A stretch of DNA of 64,000 nucleotides from Saccharopolyspora rosea (GTDB lineage: Bacteria > Actinomycetota > Actinomycetes > Mycobacteriales > Pseudonocardiaceae). Both the position numbers and the translations under genes were made by a program. Positions 26,115 through 34,813 of this stretch are shown piece after piece (position 1 is the first letter of the stretch; every line of letters begins with the position of its first letter). The stretch covers positions 372,001 to 436,000 of the forward strand of contig NZ_CP102826.1 of NCBI RefSeq assembly GCF_025643595.1, given 5' to 3'. Below the pieces are notes generated by a model. It was not told where the DNA came from and searched no databases. It saw only the letters and a list, made by a program, of their open reading frames with translations.

Positions 26115-28106
26115 GTGACGGGACCGCAGAATCCGGCGTCCGCGCCGGGACCCGCGGGCTTCGAGCCGCCACGACGGGAGGCGGGCGGGCGGCGCCGCGC
26201 CGACGCCGGCATGCGCGGTTCGCTCGGTGACCCCGGTGCCGGCGCACCTCCGCCGCGCGCACCGCGTCCGGCGCCGCGCCGGTTCGACCTGCGCGCGGAG
26301 TTCGCCGCGCTGGCCGCGGAACCGCACCCGTTCGCGCTGTGGGAGCGGATCGAGCAGCTCCCCGACCGCTTCGAGCACGAGCAGCGCAGGTTCGCCCAGT
26401 CCCGGCCGGCTCCGGAACGGGCCGAGCCCGGCAAGCGGCCCGGTGTTTCCGCGCTGTCCGGTGACCTCGGCGGGCTGTCGGGCGACCTGGGCGTCGAGGA
26501 ACCGCAGCGCCCCGAGCCGGGGGTGATCACCGGGCCCGGCCTCGCCGGGTCGTTGGAGACCCCCGCCGATCTGCCGGTGGAGGAGCCCCCGGCTCCGCCG
26601 CGGTCCGGCGACCTCGCGGCGCAGGTGGAGGAGCCACCGCGGGAGCGGCCCGACGAGGCGGACGTGCCCGCCGGTCCGGCCGGTCCACCGCCCGTGCCCG
26701 CGGACACCCCGCTGGTCGGCAGGCCGTCCGCGCTGGACCGACCTGCCGCGCAGGACGGCGCGCCGGTGCTCGACGGTCCGGTTCCGCCCGCTTTCGGCGG
26801 TCCGCCGCCCGCGCCCCAGCCCGTCCCGGACGGGCCGATGCGCGCGGCCGGTCCGCCGCCCGCCCGCGCCCAGGGCGGCCCGCCGCCCCACCCCGGACGT
26901 CCGACCACCGGGCCGGACGAACTGCCCGGTGCTCAGGGGCCGCAGGGCCGCGGACCGCAGCAGGCGCCGCCCCGGACGCCCGGACCCGGGGAGCCCGCCG
27001 GACCGCCGAGCGGTCCGCAGCAGCGCGTCGGTCCGCCCGGCGGCCCGGTGCCGCAGGCCGGCCCGCCGCCGGTGGGGGGTCCGCCACCGGCCAGGCCCGA
27101 ACCGGCGGGTGATCCGGCGGGACCGCCCAGCGGACCGCAGCCGCAGGTGGATCCGCTCGGTGCTCCGGAACCGCAGGCCGGACCCGACTCGCCCGGCGAC
27201 GCTCCGGCGCGTCCCGCCGGGCCGCCGAACGGTGCCGTGCCGCAGGTCGGAGGGCCTGCCGGGCCGCGTTCGGAGCCGTCGTCGCCGCCCGGCGGCGTCC
27301 CGATCGACGGGGCGCCCGCAGCGCCCGAGGCCCCCGCCGGACCGCCGCCCCAGGCCGAGCCGCGGCAGCCGGGACCGGCCGGGGAGCCGCCCGCCGCGCC
27401 CGCACAGCCGCAGGCGGGGCCATCGAGTGGTCCGCAGCCCCAGGTGGGTCCGTCGAGCGGTCCGTTGCCGCAGGTGGGTCCGCCGAGTGGCCCGTTGCCG
27501 CAGGCCGGGTCTTCGAGCGGCGCACCGCCGCAGGTGGGTCCGCCGAGCGGTCCGTTGCCGCAGACGGGACCGCCGAGTGGTCCGCAACCGCAGGCGGGAC
27601 CGCAGCACCAGGGGCCGCCCAGCGGTCCACCGCCCCAGGTCGGTCCGCCGAGCGGCCCGCTGCCGCAGGCCGGACCGCCCGGTGGTCCGCAGCCGCGCCC
27701 GTCCCGTCCGCAGGCGCCGATGCCGCCGCCCGCGCAGGACCGGCCGGTGCCGGAACCCGCGCCGCCCGCCGAACGACCGAAACCTGCGGTCGCGCGGGCG
27801 CCCCGGTTCTCCGGACGGGCCGACGGCGGGTTCGGGCCGATGGGTTCGGGCGCGGTGCCCGGGTCGACGGGGCGGTCCGGTTACGGGCGCAGCGCCTCGC
27901 AGTGGACGGCCGAGGACTTCAAGGAGGAGCGCGGGGAGAGCGTCGAGTTCAGCAACGGCGGCGGATACCGGTCCGACGACCGGGACGGCGGCGCGCCGCA
28001 GTTCCTCGTGGAGGCCGACGACCTGTTCGACGACGAGGGCGGCGAGGGCCGGCTCGTCGCGCCGCCCGTGCTCGGTGAGGCGCCCTCGCCCTACCGGGAC
28101 TTCTGA
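26115..28106 (+). CDS. Pro/Gly-rich low-complexity protein beside EspG
   Basis: 663 residues, not recognised as a family. Residues about 50-100 are ordered-looking (RFDLRAEFAALAAEPHPF then LWERIEQLPDRFEHEQRRF). Residues about 150-580 are dominated by repeats of GPPSGPxPQxGPP. The C-terminal 80 residues are acidic, with SQWTAEDFKEERGES and LVAPPVLGEAPSPYRDF. The EspG-family gene follows 36 bp later, and EspG proteins are chaperones of PPE-type ESX substrates, so this may be a secretion partner. No PPE or WXG motif is visible. GTG start at 26115 after GGGGG. Confidence 0.6.
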   Translation: MTGPQNPASAPGPAGFEPPRREAGGRRRADAGMRGSLGDPGAGAPPPRAPRPAPRRFDLRAEFAALAAEPHPFALWERIEQLPDRFEHEQRRFAQSRPAPERAEPGKRPGVSALSGDLGGLSGDLGVEEPQRPEPGVITGPGLAGSLETPADLPVEEPPAPPRSGDLAAQVEEPPRERPDEADVPAGPAGPPPVPADTPLVGRPSALDRPAAQDGAPVLDGPVPPAFGGPPPAPQPVPDGPMRAAGPPPARAQGGPPPHPGRPTTGPDELPGAQGPQGRGPQQAPPRTPGPGEPAGPPSGPQQRVGPPGGPVPQAGPPPVGGPPPARPEPAGDPAGPPSGPQPQVDPLGAPEPQAGPDSPGDAPARPAGPPNGAVPQVGGPAGPRSEPSSPPGGVPIDGAPAAPEAPAGPPPQAEPRQPGPAGEPPAAPAQPQAGPSSGPQPQVGPSSGPLPQVGPPSGPLPQAGSSSGAPPQVGPPSGPLPQTGPPSGPQPQAGPQHQGPPSGPPPQVGPPSGPLPQAGPPGGPQPRPSRPQAPMPPPAQDRPVPEPAPPAERPKPAVARAPRFSGRADGGFGPMGSGAVPGSTGRSGYGRSASQWTAEDFKEERGESVEFSNGGGYRSDDRDGGAPQFLVEADDLFDDEGGEGRLVAPPVLGEAPSPYRDF

Positions 28107-28142
28107 ACCGCCGGTCGCACCCTGAGCTGAAGAGAGCCTTCG

Positions 28143-28874
28143 ATGGTCGAGACGATCACCCTGTCGATCCCCGCGGTCGACGTGCTCGGTGAGCAGCTGA
28201 ACCTCGCCGTGCGGCAGTACCCGTTCGAGATCCCGCGTGTCGGGGAGTCCGCGGAGGACCGGAACCGGCTGGTGCACCAGGTCTGGCACGAGCTGGAGAA
28301 CGCGGGCCTGGCCCGTTCCGGACGCCCGGAGCCGGAGGTGGAGGACGCGCTCTACCTGCTGTCCGGCTCGGAGGTGTCGATCGCGGCGGCCGGGCTGCTC
28401 GACGTGCGCGCCGGGCACCGGCTCGCCGCCCGGGTGGTCGCGACCGGCGAGGTGGGCGTCGTCGGCGTGATCGACGGCGGCGGCCTGCGGATGAGCTTCC
28501 TGGCACCGGACGAGCTGCCCCGAGCCTGCGCCGACCTGCTGCCCGACGCGCCGCCGGGGCCCGGCGAACCGGTGCGGGCGGTCGCGGACCGCACGCACGG
28601 CCACCCGGCGGACGCCGACATCGACGGGCTGCCCGGACTCCGCGCGGTCACCGGCGGCCGCAAGCACCGGCTCGGCCACTTCGTGATCAGCGGCGCCCGG
28701 CGCGGGCCGCGCGACCGGGTGCCGAACCTGGTGTGGTTCGACAACGATCGCGGGCGCTACTGCCTGCAGGGCGAACGCGCGGACGGCCAGGACGTGGTCA
28801 CCTGCGCCCCCGCGGACAAGCAGCACCTCGCCGGGAGGCTCGCGTCCCTGCTCGACCGAGCTGGCCGGTCCTGA
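28143..28874 (+). CDS. ESX secretion-associated EspG-family protein
   Basis: 243 residues. The opening ITLSIPAVDVLGEQLNLAVRQ and the central EVSIAAAGLLDVRAGHRLAA, with a C-terminal YCLQGERADGQDVVTCAPAD region, fit the EspG fold. In mycobacteria EspG proteins bind PE/PPE substrates in the cytoplasm and deliver them to type VII secretion systems. Here no ESX core gene (EccC, EccD, WXG100) is in the window. The gene follows the Pro/Gly-rich protein by 36 bp and they are probably one operon. Confidence 0.7.
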   Translation: MVETITLSIPAVDVLGEQLNLAVRQYPFEIPRVGESAEDRNRLVHQVWHELENAGLARSGRPEPEVEDALYLLSGSEVSIAAAGLLDVRAGHRLAARVVATGEVGVVGVIDGGGLRMSFLAPDELPRACADLLPDAPPGPGEPVRAVADRTHGHPADADIDGLPGLRAVTGGRKHRLGHFVISGARRGPRDRVPNLVWFDNDRGRYCLQGERADGQDVVTCAPADKQHLAGRLASLLDRAGRS

Positions 28875-28933
28875 GAGCTGGGACGGGCCCTCCGGTGGTG
28901 CGGTCGGACCCGGCGTTGCGGCAGGCTGGTGGC

Positions 28934-29617
28934 GTGACGCAGAAGCCGCGAATCGGGACGGACCAGGACGTGGGGGACAACAGCGGCCGGAAGGGCGACT
29001 CGCTGGCGGAGTTGCTCGGCGGCCGCGGTGAGGCGTTGGACGCGAGCCTGCCGTTGGTGGCGTTCGGCCTCGGCTGGTACCTCGGCGGGCAGTCGATCCC
29101 GGTCGGCAGCGCGGCGGCGGTCGCGGTCGGTGCGGTCGTCGCGGCGTGGCGGTGGTGGCGCGGAGCCCGTCCGCTGGCGGTGCTGGTCAGCCTGTTCGCG
29201 GTGCTGGCGGGCGCGCTGATCGCGCTGCGCACCGGGAACGCGGCGGACTTCTTCCTGGTGCGGCTGGTCAGCAACGCCGTCAGCGGTCTGGCGTGGATGG
29301 TCAGCATCGCGGTCCGCTGGCCGCTGCTGGGGCTGGTCGTCGGCACCGTGCTCGGCCAGGGCCGCCGGTGGCGGCGCGATCCGGAGCTGCTGCGCGCGTA
29401 CAGCCGGGCGAGCTGGGTGTGGGTCGGGCAGTACGCGGTGCGACTGGTCGTGTTCGTCCCGCTGTGGCTCACGGACGCGGTGCTCGCGCTCGGCGTCGCG
29501 CAGGGCGTGCTGACGTGGCCGCTGGTCGCGGTGTGCGTGGCGGTGAGCGGCTGGGTGCTGCGCAGGTCGTTGCCCGCTGAGCACCCGGGCCTGCTGCACC
29601 CGGTCCCACCGAGGTGA
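28934..29617 (+). CDS. DUF3159 membrane protein
   Basis: 227 residues. A polar N-terminus of 40 residues is followed by about six hydrophobic segments, including ASLPLVAFGLGWYLGG, AVLVSLFAVLAGALIALRTG and GLAWMVSIAVRWPLLGLVVG, with the conserved RRDPELLRAYSRASWVWVGQ loop. This is the actinobacterial DUF3159 layout; function unknown. GTG start at 28934. It lies 59 bp after the EspG gene and 31 bp before dapA. Confidence 0.78.
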   Translation: MTQKPRIGTDQDVGDNSGRKGDSLAELLGGRGEALDASLPLVAFGLGWYLGGQSIPVGSAAAVAVGAVVAAWRWWRGARPLAVLVSLFAVLAGALIALRTGNAADFFLVRLVSNAVSGLAWMVSIAVRWPLLGLVVGTVLGQGRRWRRDPELLRAYSRASWVWVGQYAVRLVVFVPLWLTDAVLALGVAQGVLTWPLVAVCVAVSGWVLRRSLPAEHPGLLHPVPPR

Positions 29618-29648
29618 CACGGGGTGGCGCGGCGCGCAGAATGCGCGC

Positions 29649-30491
29649 ATGTCCCTAGGCGCCGTGCTCACCGCGATCGTGACCCCCTTCGACGAGGACC
29701 TGCGGGTCGACGAGTCCGCGTTCACGACACTCCTGCACCACCTGGCCGACCACGGGTCCGACGGCTTCGTGGTCTGCGGAACCACCGGTGAGGCACCCAC
29801 CCTCACCGACGCCGAACACCTGCGGCTGATCGAGCTGGCGTGCGCCGAACGGCCCGCCGGGAAGACGGTCATCGCCTCCACCGGCTCCAACGACACCGCG
29901 CACGCCTGCCACATGACCGAGCGGGCCACCGAGCTCGGTGCCGACGCGATCCTGTCGGTGACCCCGTACTACAACAAGCCCAACCGGCGCGGTCTGGTCC
30001 GCCACTTCGGCGAGATCGCCAAGGCGACCGACAAGCCGGTGGTGCTCTACAACATCCCGTCGCGCACCAGCCTCGGCCTGCCCCACGACCTGCTCGCCGA
30101 GCTCGCCCAGATCGAGCGGGTGGACTACGTCAAGCAGGCCGACAACGCCGCGCTGGCACCGGTCGACGGGCTCGGGGTGTACGCGGGCAACGACGACCTG
30201 TTCGCGCCGGTGCTCGACATGGGCGGTTGCGGCGGGATCCTGGTGGCCAGCCACCTGGTCGGCGACCGGATGCGGCGGATGGTCGACGAGCCGGAGCGGC
30301 GCGCCGAGATCGACGCCGAGCTCAAGCCGCTCTACGCGGCGCTGGGGACCACGACCAACCCGATCCCGGTCAAGGCCGCGCTCAACCTGCTCGGCCACCG
30401 CGTCGGCGGACTGCGGCTGCCGCTGGTGGAGGCCGACGAATCCGAGCTCGCCGTGATCCGCTCCGCGCTGGCGGAGGTGGGCCTGCGCTGA
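29649..30491 (+). CDS. dapA: 4-hydroxy-tetrahydrodipicolinate synthase family aldolase
   Basis: 280 residues, slightly short for the family (about 290-300). Class I aldolase barrel that condenses pyruvate with aspartate semialdehyde in the lysine/DAP pathway. Seen are the substrate Thr pair in CGTTGEAPT, the catalytic Tyr in VLYNIPSRT and the Schiff-base Lys in YVKQADN. Actinomycetes often carry several DapA paralogues, some using other aldehydes. The isolated position here leaves the exact substrate open. Confidence 0.85.
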   Translation: MSLGAVLTAIVTPFDEDLRVDESAFTTLLHHLADHGSDGFVVCGTTGEAPTLTDAEHLRLIELACAERPAGKTVIASTGSNDTAHACHMTERATELGADAILSVTPYYNKPNRRGLVRHFGEIAKATDKPVVLYNIPSRTSLGLPHDLLAELAQIERVDYVKQADNAALAPVDGLGVYAGNDDLFAPVLDMGGCGGILVASHLVGDRMRRMVDEPERRAEIDAELKPLYAALGTTTNPIPVKAALNLLGHRVGGLRLPLVEADESELAVIRSALAEVGLR

Positions 30492-30499
30492 TCCGCCGA

Positions 30500-31453
30500 T
30501 CAGCCGAGCAGGCGGGCGTGCAGCGCGTCCGGGTCGTCGGTGAGGTCCAGCGCCGCCAGCCAGGCCGCGCCCGCCGCGCCCGGGCCGGCGTCGCGGAGGT
30601 CGGTGTGGCCGCGCGCGGCGAACTCGGCGCGCAGCGCGGCGCCGACCGGGTTGTCCGCGCCGACCAGGCTCCCGGCCAGCACGATCGGGCCGGGCACGCG
30701 GGTGTCCTCGGCGGTGTCGGCGAGCAGTCGGGCGGCCCGGCGGACGATGGGGACGGCCGCCGGGTCGTCCTCGGCCGCGGCCGAGGTGACCAGTGGTGCC
30801 AGCGCGGCGAGGCGGATCGGCGGCTCGGCGTTGACCGCGGTGATCAGCTGCCTGCGCAGCTCGGCGGGTTCCCCGGTGGCGGGTGCCAGCCGGGCCAGCA
30901 CCGCGGAGACGAGCGCACCGCGCGGTTCGTCGTGGGCCACCGCGCGCAGCGCGGCGCGGACCGCTTCGCGGCCGAGCCAGAACGCCGACCCCTCGTCGCC
31001 GAGCAGCCAGCCGTAGCCGTCGGCGGTGGCGGTGGTGCGGTGCCGCTCGATGCGGGCGGCGATCGCGCCGGTGCCCGCGATCAGCACCGTTCCGTCGGGA
31101 GCGGAGGTGCCCGCGGCGAAGGCCACCGCGCAGTCGTCCACGACGGTCATCGGGCAGCGCAGGCCGAGCCGGGCCCAGGCGCGCTCGAACCGCACGGCCA
31201 CGGTGGGATCGGACATCTTGCTGACGCCCGCCATGCCGAGCACCCCGGCGCGCACCGCATCCGGGTCGACACCGGACAGCGCCGCGCGGGCCGCCGCGGC
31301 GACCTGCTCGACGGCCTCGTCCACCGGGTGCGAGTTGGGGTTGCCGCCCGCCGCGGCACCGGTGCCCAGCGCGCGTCCGGCCAGGTCGGCGACGAGCGCC
31401 CGGCTGGAGGTGCCGCCGACGTCCAGCCCGAGGACCAGCTCCGCGCTGCGCAT
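30500..31453 (-). CDS. BadF/BcrA-family N-acetylglucosamine kinase-like protein
   Basis: 317 residues. Actin-like ATPase fold: phosphate-1 loop GLDVGGTSSRAL, phosphate-2 loop IAGTGAIAARI, then GYGWLLGDEGSAFWLG, and adenosine motif VLAGSLVG. The length and DEGSAFWLG box fit eukaryotic-type GlcNAc kinases, which make GlcNAc 6-phosphate. The neighbouring SIS protein and DasR support an amino-sugar role. No DasR-type operator is visible upstream of this gene. Confidence 0.75.
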   Translation of the reverse strand: MRSAELVLGLDVGGTSSRALVADLAGRALGTGAAAGGNPNSHPVDEAVEQVAAAARAALSGVDPDAVRAGVLGMAGVSKMSDPTVAVRFERAWARLGLRCPMTVVDDCAVAFAAGTSAPDGTVLIAGTGAIAARIERHRTTATADGYGWLLGDEGSAFWLGREAVRAALRAVAHDEPRGALVSAVLARLAPATGEPAELRRQLITAVNAEPPIRLAALAPLVTSAAAEDDPAAVPIVRRAARLLADTAEDTRVPGPIVLAGSLVGADNPVGAALRAEFAARGHTDLRDAGPGAAGAAWLAALDLTDDPDALHARLLG

Positions 31454-31660
31454 GGGCCCTTTCTATCTCCTCCGGGCCGTCCGGACCCGTGGAAATCTCG
31501 CGAGGTCGGCGAACGGTCCGCCGACACCCTGGCCAGCCCGCGCGGCCACCCGATATACATCGGGGCGTCGCAACGATCAGTCGGGGAGAGTCATCATGGG
31601 CGAGCTGTGCAGGGTCCGCTGCGGTCGGAGGTCGGACGTGATCGGTGGCCGGGGCCCGCG

Positions 31661-32530
31661 ATGACCGTCGACGCCCACCACCACCTCTGGGACCTCGACG
31701 TCCGGGACCAGCCGTGGATCACCGGCGAGCGGATGTCCCCGCTGCGGCGGGACTTCCTGCCCCACGACCTGGCCGCCGCACTGAGGGGGTCCACTGTGGA
31801 CGCTACGGTGCTGGTGCAGACGGTCTCCGACCCGGACGAGACGCCGGAGATGCTCGTGCTGGCCGACACCGTCGACCGGATCGCCGCGGTCGTCGGCTGG
31901 GTGGACCTGACCGGCCGCGACGTCCGGGAGCGCATCGGCAGGTTGCAGTCGCACCCCTCGGGTCGCTGGTTGCGCGGCATCCGCCACCAGGTCGAGGACG
32001 AGCCGGATCCGGACTGGTTGCTGCGCCCGGAGGTCCTCAACGGGCTGGCCGCCGTGGAGGACGCGGGCCTGCTGTACGAACTGCTGGTGCGGCCGCACCA
32101 GCTGCCCGCGGCGACCAAGGTCGTCGGCCAGCTCCCGCAGTTGACGTTCGTGCTGGACCACTGCGCCAAGCCGCCGATCGCCGACGGTGAGCTGGAGCCG
32201 TGGGCGAGCCGGATCCGCGCGCTGGCCGCGCATCCGAACGTGGTCTGCAAGCTGTCCGGGCTCGTCACCGAGGACGACTGGGACCGGCAACCTGATCCGG
32301 TAAGGCTGCGCCGCTACGTCGACGTCGTGCTGGAGGCGTTCGGCCCGGAGCGGCTGATGTTCGGCTCGGACTGGCCGGTGTGCCTGCTGGCCGCCGAGTA
32401 CGGGCAGGTCGTGCGGGTGGCCCGGGAGCTGACCGCCGGACTCGACGAGCGCGCGCGGTCGGCGATCTTCGACGGCACCGCCCGCGAGGTGTACCGGATC
32501 CCGCGAGTGGAGCCGCAGAACAGGGGCTGA
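31661..32530 (+). CDS. Amidohydrolase-2 family lactonase-like protein
   Basis: 289 residues. TIM-barrel hydrolase: metal-binding VDAHHHLWDL at the N-terminus, FVLDHCAKP in the middle and FGSDWPVC near the C-terminus. Relatives include L-fuconolactonase and other sugar lactonases. It stands between two amino-sugar genes on the opposite strand, so it may serve a sugar-acid pathway; the substrate cannot be named. ATG start at 31661. Confidence 0.82.
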   Translation: MTVDAHHHLWDLDVRDQPWITGERMSPLRRDFLPHDLAAALRGSTVDATVLVQTVSDPDETPEMLVLADTVDRIAAVVGWVDLTGRDVRERIGRLQSHPSGRWLRGIRHQVEDEPDPDWLLRPEVLNGLAAVEDAGLLYELLVRPHQLPAATKVVGQLPQLTFVLDHCAKPPIADGELEPWASRIRALAAHPNVVCKLSGLVTEDDWDRQPDPVRLRRYVDVVLEAFGPERLMFGSDWPVCLLAAEYGQVVRVARELTAGLDERARSAIFDGTAREVYRIPRVEPQNRG

Positions 32531-32572
32531 CCCGGCGGTTGCGCACTGCTCCGTTCGGCGTAACCTGACGTT

Positions 32573-32606
32573 GCCCGCCTCACCCCGCCCCCTCGGTGAG
32601 GCGGGC
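32573..32606. terminator. Bidirectional terminator
   Basis: GCCCGCCTCAC at 32573-32583 and GTGAGGCGGGC at 32596-32606 form a perfect 11-bp stem followed by CTTT. It separates the convergent amidohydrolase and SIS genes. Confidence 0.75.
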
Positions 32607-32630
32607 CTTTCGCCGCAGTGGGGCGGGTTT

Positions 32631-33674
32631 TCAGCGAGTTCTGGTCACCTTGTGCAACCCGCGCGGATTGTCCGGGTCCACGCCGCGGGTCAACGCCAGC
32701 TCCAGTGCGAGCCGCTGCACGGGCAGGATCTCCAGCACCGGAGCGACTTCCTCGGCGCACGCCGGAACCGGCACCCGGTGCGACGCGCGGACCTGCGCCG
32801 CGGCGGACCCGATGGCGCAGACGTCGGCACCCCGCTGGTGCACCGCTTCCAGGACGTCGCGCATCGCGTCGCCGCCCCTGCCGTCGCTGCACAGCGCGAG
32901 CACCGCGGTGTCCGCGTCGATCGCCGCGACCGGGCCGTGCAGCAGGTCCGCGCCGCTGTAGGCGCGGGCGGACAGGTAGCTGGTCTCGGCGAGCTTGAGC
33001 GCCGCCTCGGCCGCCGATGCCGACGAGTAGCCGCGGCCGGTGGTGACCAGCCGCTCGGCGAAGCGGTAGCGGTTGGCCGCCTCGCTCACCGCCCGCGCCG
33101 ACTCGTCGAGCGTGGTGCGCGCCAGCTCCGGCAGGTTCGCCGCGCTCGCCCCGCTGCCCCCGCGCACCGCGTCGATCAGCAGGTACAGCGCGAGCAGCGT
33201 GGCGCCGTAGGTCTTGGTGGCGGCCACCGCGCGCTCCTGCCCGGCGCGGACGTCGACGGACAGCTCGGCCGCGGAGTTCAGCGGCGAGTCGGCGGTGTTG
33301 GTCACCGCGACGGTCAGCGCGCCGCGGCGCCTGCCGGACTCGGTGACCTCGACGAGGTCGGGCGAGCCGCCGCTCTGGCTCACCGACAGCAGCAGCACGT
33401 CGGTCAGGTCCGGCTCCGCGCCGTAGAGGGTCGTGGTGGACGGCGAGACCAGTCCGGCGGGCAGCTGGAGCAGGACTTCGATGAGGTACTTCGCGTACAG
33501 CGCGGCGTGGTCGCTGGAACCGCGCGCCGCCAGCAGCGCGAAGCGCGGGCGGCGCTGCTCGATCCGGGCGGCGACCTCGGCGATCGTGTCGCGGGTCGCC
33601 AGCAGGTCGGCGAACACGTCGGGTTGGGCGGCGATCTCGGCGGCCATGTTCCGGCCGGGGTTCGGCTCGTGCAT
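32631..33674 (-). CDS. SIS-domain amino-sugar isomerase/deaminase
   Basis: 347 residues with two SIS domains but no glutaminase domain. The sugar-phosphate site is seen in AARGSSDHAALYAKYL and LSVSQSGGSPDLVEVTES, and again in TTGRGYSSASAAEAALKLAE. This is the build of the isomerase half of GlmS and of NagB-II/AgaS deaminases, so it probably acts on GlcN- or GlcNAc-6-phosphate. A DasR-type operator lies 27 bp upstream of its ATG and dasR is divergent from it. The likely role is amino-sugar catabolism. Confidence 0.82.
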   Translation of the reverse strand: MHEPNPGRNMAAEIAAQPDVFADLLATRDTIAEVAARIEQRRPRFALLAARGSSDHAALYAKYLIEVLLQLPAGLVSPSTTTLYGAEPDLTDVLLLSVSQSGGSPDLVEVTESGRRRGALTVAVTNTADSPLNSAAELSVDVRAGQERAVAATKTYGATLLALYLLIDAVRGGSGASAANLPELARTTLDESARAVSEAANRYRFAERLVTTGRGYSSASAAEAALKLAETSYLSARAYSGADLLHGPVAAIDADTAVLALCSDGRGGDAMRDVLEAVHQRGADVCAIGSAAAQVRASHRVPVPACAEEVAPVLEILPVQRLALELALTRGVDPDNPRGLHKVTRTR

Positions 33675-33700
33675 CGCCTGGTCGTCCCTTCTCCGGTCAT

Positions 33701-33716
33701 CGAGGTCTAGACCAAT
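33701..33716. promoter_or_regulatory. DasR-responsive element (dre)
   Basis: CGAGGTCTAGACCAAT contains the palindrome GGTCTAGACC, the centre of the published DasR site (ACTGGTCTAGACCACT type). It lies in the 227-bp gap between the SIS gene and dasR, close to the SIS start. DasR releases such sites when GlcN-6-phosphate binds. Confidence 0.82.
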
Positions 33717-33901
33717 CGTACCTGGTCGGCGGGGTGCTCCGGCGGACGAGTCAATCGTCGTCCGAGGCTGATGCGCGGGCACCGTTTCGGGCATGCTGAA
33801 GTTGGTGAGGTCCGGCCCGTCGGCGGGCGAACGGAGTGCGGCGGGCGCTCTGGGAAGATCAGGGCCCGGGTGCGGGTGTCCCGCAGGACACAGGAGGAAG
33901 A

Positions 33902-34657
33902 ATGCTCGAAACGTCGGTGGCCGGTGGGGCCGACACCCCCGCCCGCGCACAACGCGAACCGAAGTACTGGGGCCTGAAGCAGCACCTGTTGGACATGCTC
34001 CGCTCGTTGCCCCCGGGCTCTCCGATCCCGACCGAGCGCGCCCTGGCCGCCGAGTTCGACGTCTCCCGCACCACCGTGCGCCAGGCGCTCGCGGAGCTGA
34101 CCGTCGAGGGCCGCCTGCTGCGCGTGCAGGGCAAGGGGACCTTCGCCGCCAAGCCGAAGGTCGCCCAGCGCCTCCAGCTGAGCAGCTACACCGAGGACAT
34201 GCGCGCCCAGGGCCGCCAGCCCACCTCCCGACTGCTCGAAGTCGTCGAGGAGCCCGCCGATGACGAGCTGGCCACCCTGCTGGCCACCAAACCGAGCGCC
34301 ACCGTGCTGCGGCTGCGGCGGCTCCGGCTGGCCGACGGCGAACCGATGGCCATCGAGACCACGCACCTCGCGCTGTCCCGGTTCCGCGGACTGACCGGTC
34401 GGCTGGAGGCGGGCGGCTCGCTGTACCAGGTCCTGCGGGAGCACTTCGGCGTCGAGCTCGGCCACGCCGAGGAGACCATCGAGACCGCGCTGGCCAGCCC
34501 GGAGGAGGCCGAACTGCTCGGTTCGGACGTCGGGCTGCCGATGCTGCTGCTGTCCCGCCACTCCTTCGACACCGAGGGGCGGCCGGTGGAGTGGGTGCGC
34601 TCGATCTACCGGGGTGATCGCTACAAGTTCGTCGCCCGGCTGAACCCGCCCTCCTGA
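33902..34657 (+). CDS. dasR: GntR/HutC-type global regulator DasR
   Basis: 251 residues, the usual length. The N-terminal winged helix contains [19 protein letters not shown] and [20 protein letters not shown]. The UTRA effector domain follows, with [26 protein letters not shown] and [20 protein letters not shown]. These stretches closely match Streptomyces DasR, which controls chitin and GlcNAc use and antibiotic onset. The ATG at 33902 has AGGAGG upstream. Divergent from the SIS gene with a shared dre site. Confidence 0.92.
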   Translation: MLETSVAGGADTPARAQREPKYWGLKQHLLDMLRSLPPGSPIPTERALAAEFDVSRTTVRQALAELTVEGRLLRVQGKGTFAAKPKVAQRLQLSSYTEDMRAQGRQPTSRLLEVVEEPADDELATLLATKPSATVLRLRRLRLADGEPMAIETTHLALSRFRGLTGRLEAGGSLYQVLREHFGVELGHAEETIETALASPEEAELLGSDVGLPMLLLSRHSFDTEGRPVEWVRSIYRGDRYKFVARLNPPS

Positions 34658-34813
34658 TCCGCCGCTGGGCCGAACGGCCCAACGCGCTGCTGGCGTTACA
34701 CGACGTGGGAGTCCTCACCTCAGGGCAACCGGCAGGAGAAAACCGCCGTGCTCCCCCGTTGAGGCGTGCAGGAGAGAGTGCGTCAGGAGTGCGTGGGAGG
34801 CCCAGAGCCGAGC

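Noticed and set aside
26800..27700. Pro/Gly repeats as collagen-like or silk-like protein
   Set aside because: The repeat is GPP with irregular spacing and many charged residues, not a strict Gly-X-Y run, and there is no signal peptide.
24849..28826. Very long minus-strand open frame covering the SGNH gene and the Pro/Gly-rich region
   Set aside because: Only the part 24849-25649 has SGNH motifs. The rest is the antisense of the Pro-rich and EspG genes.
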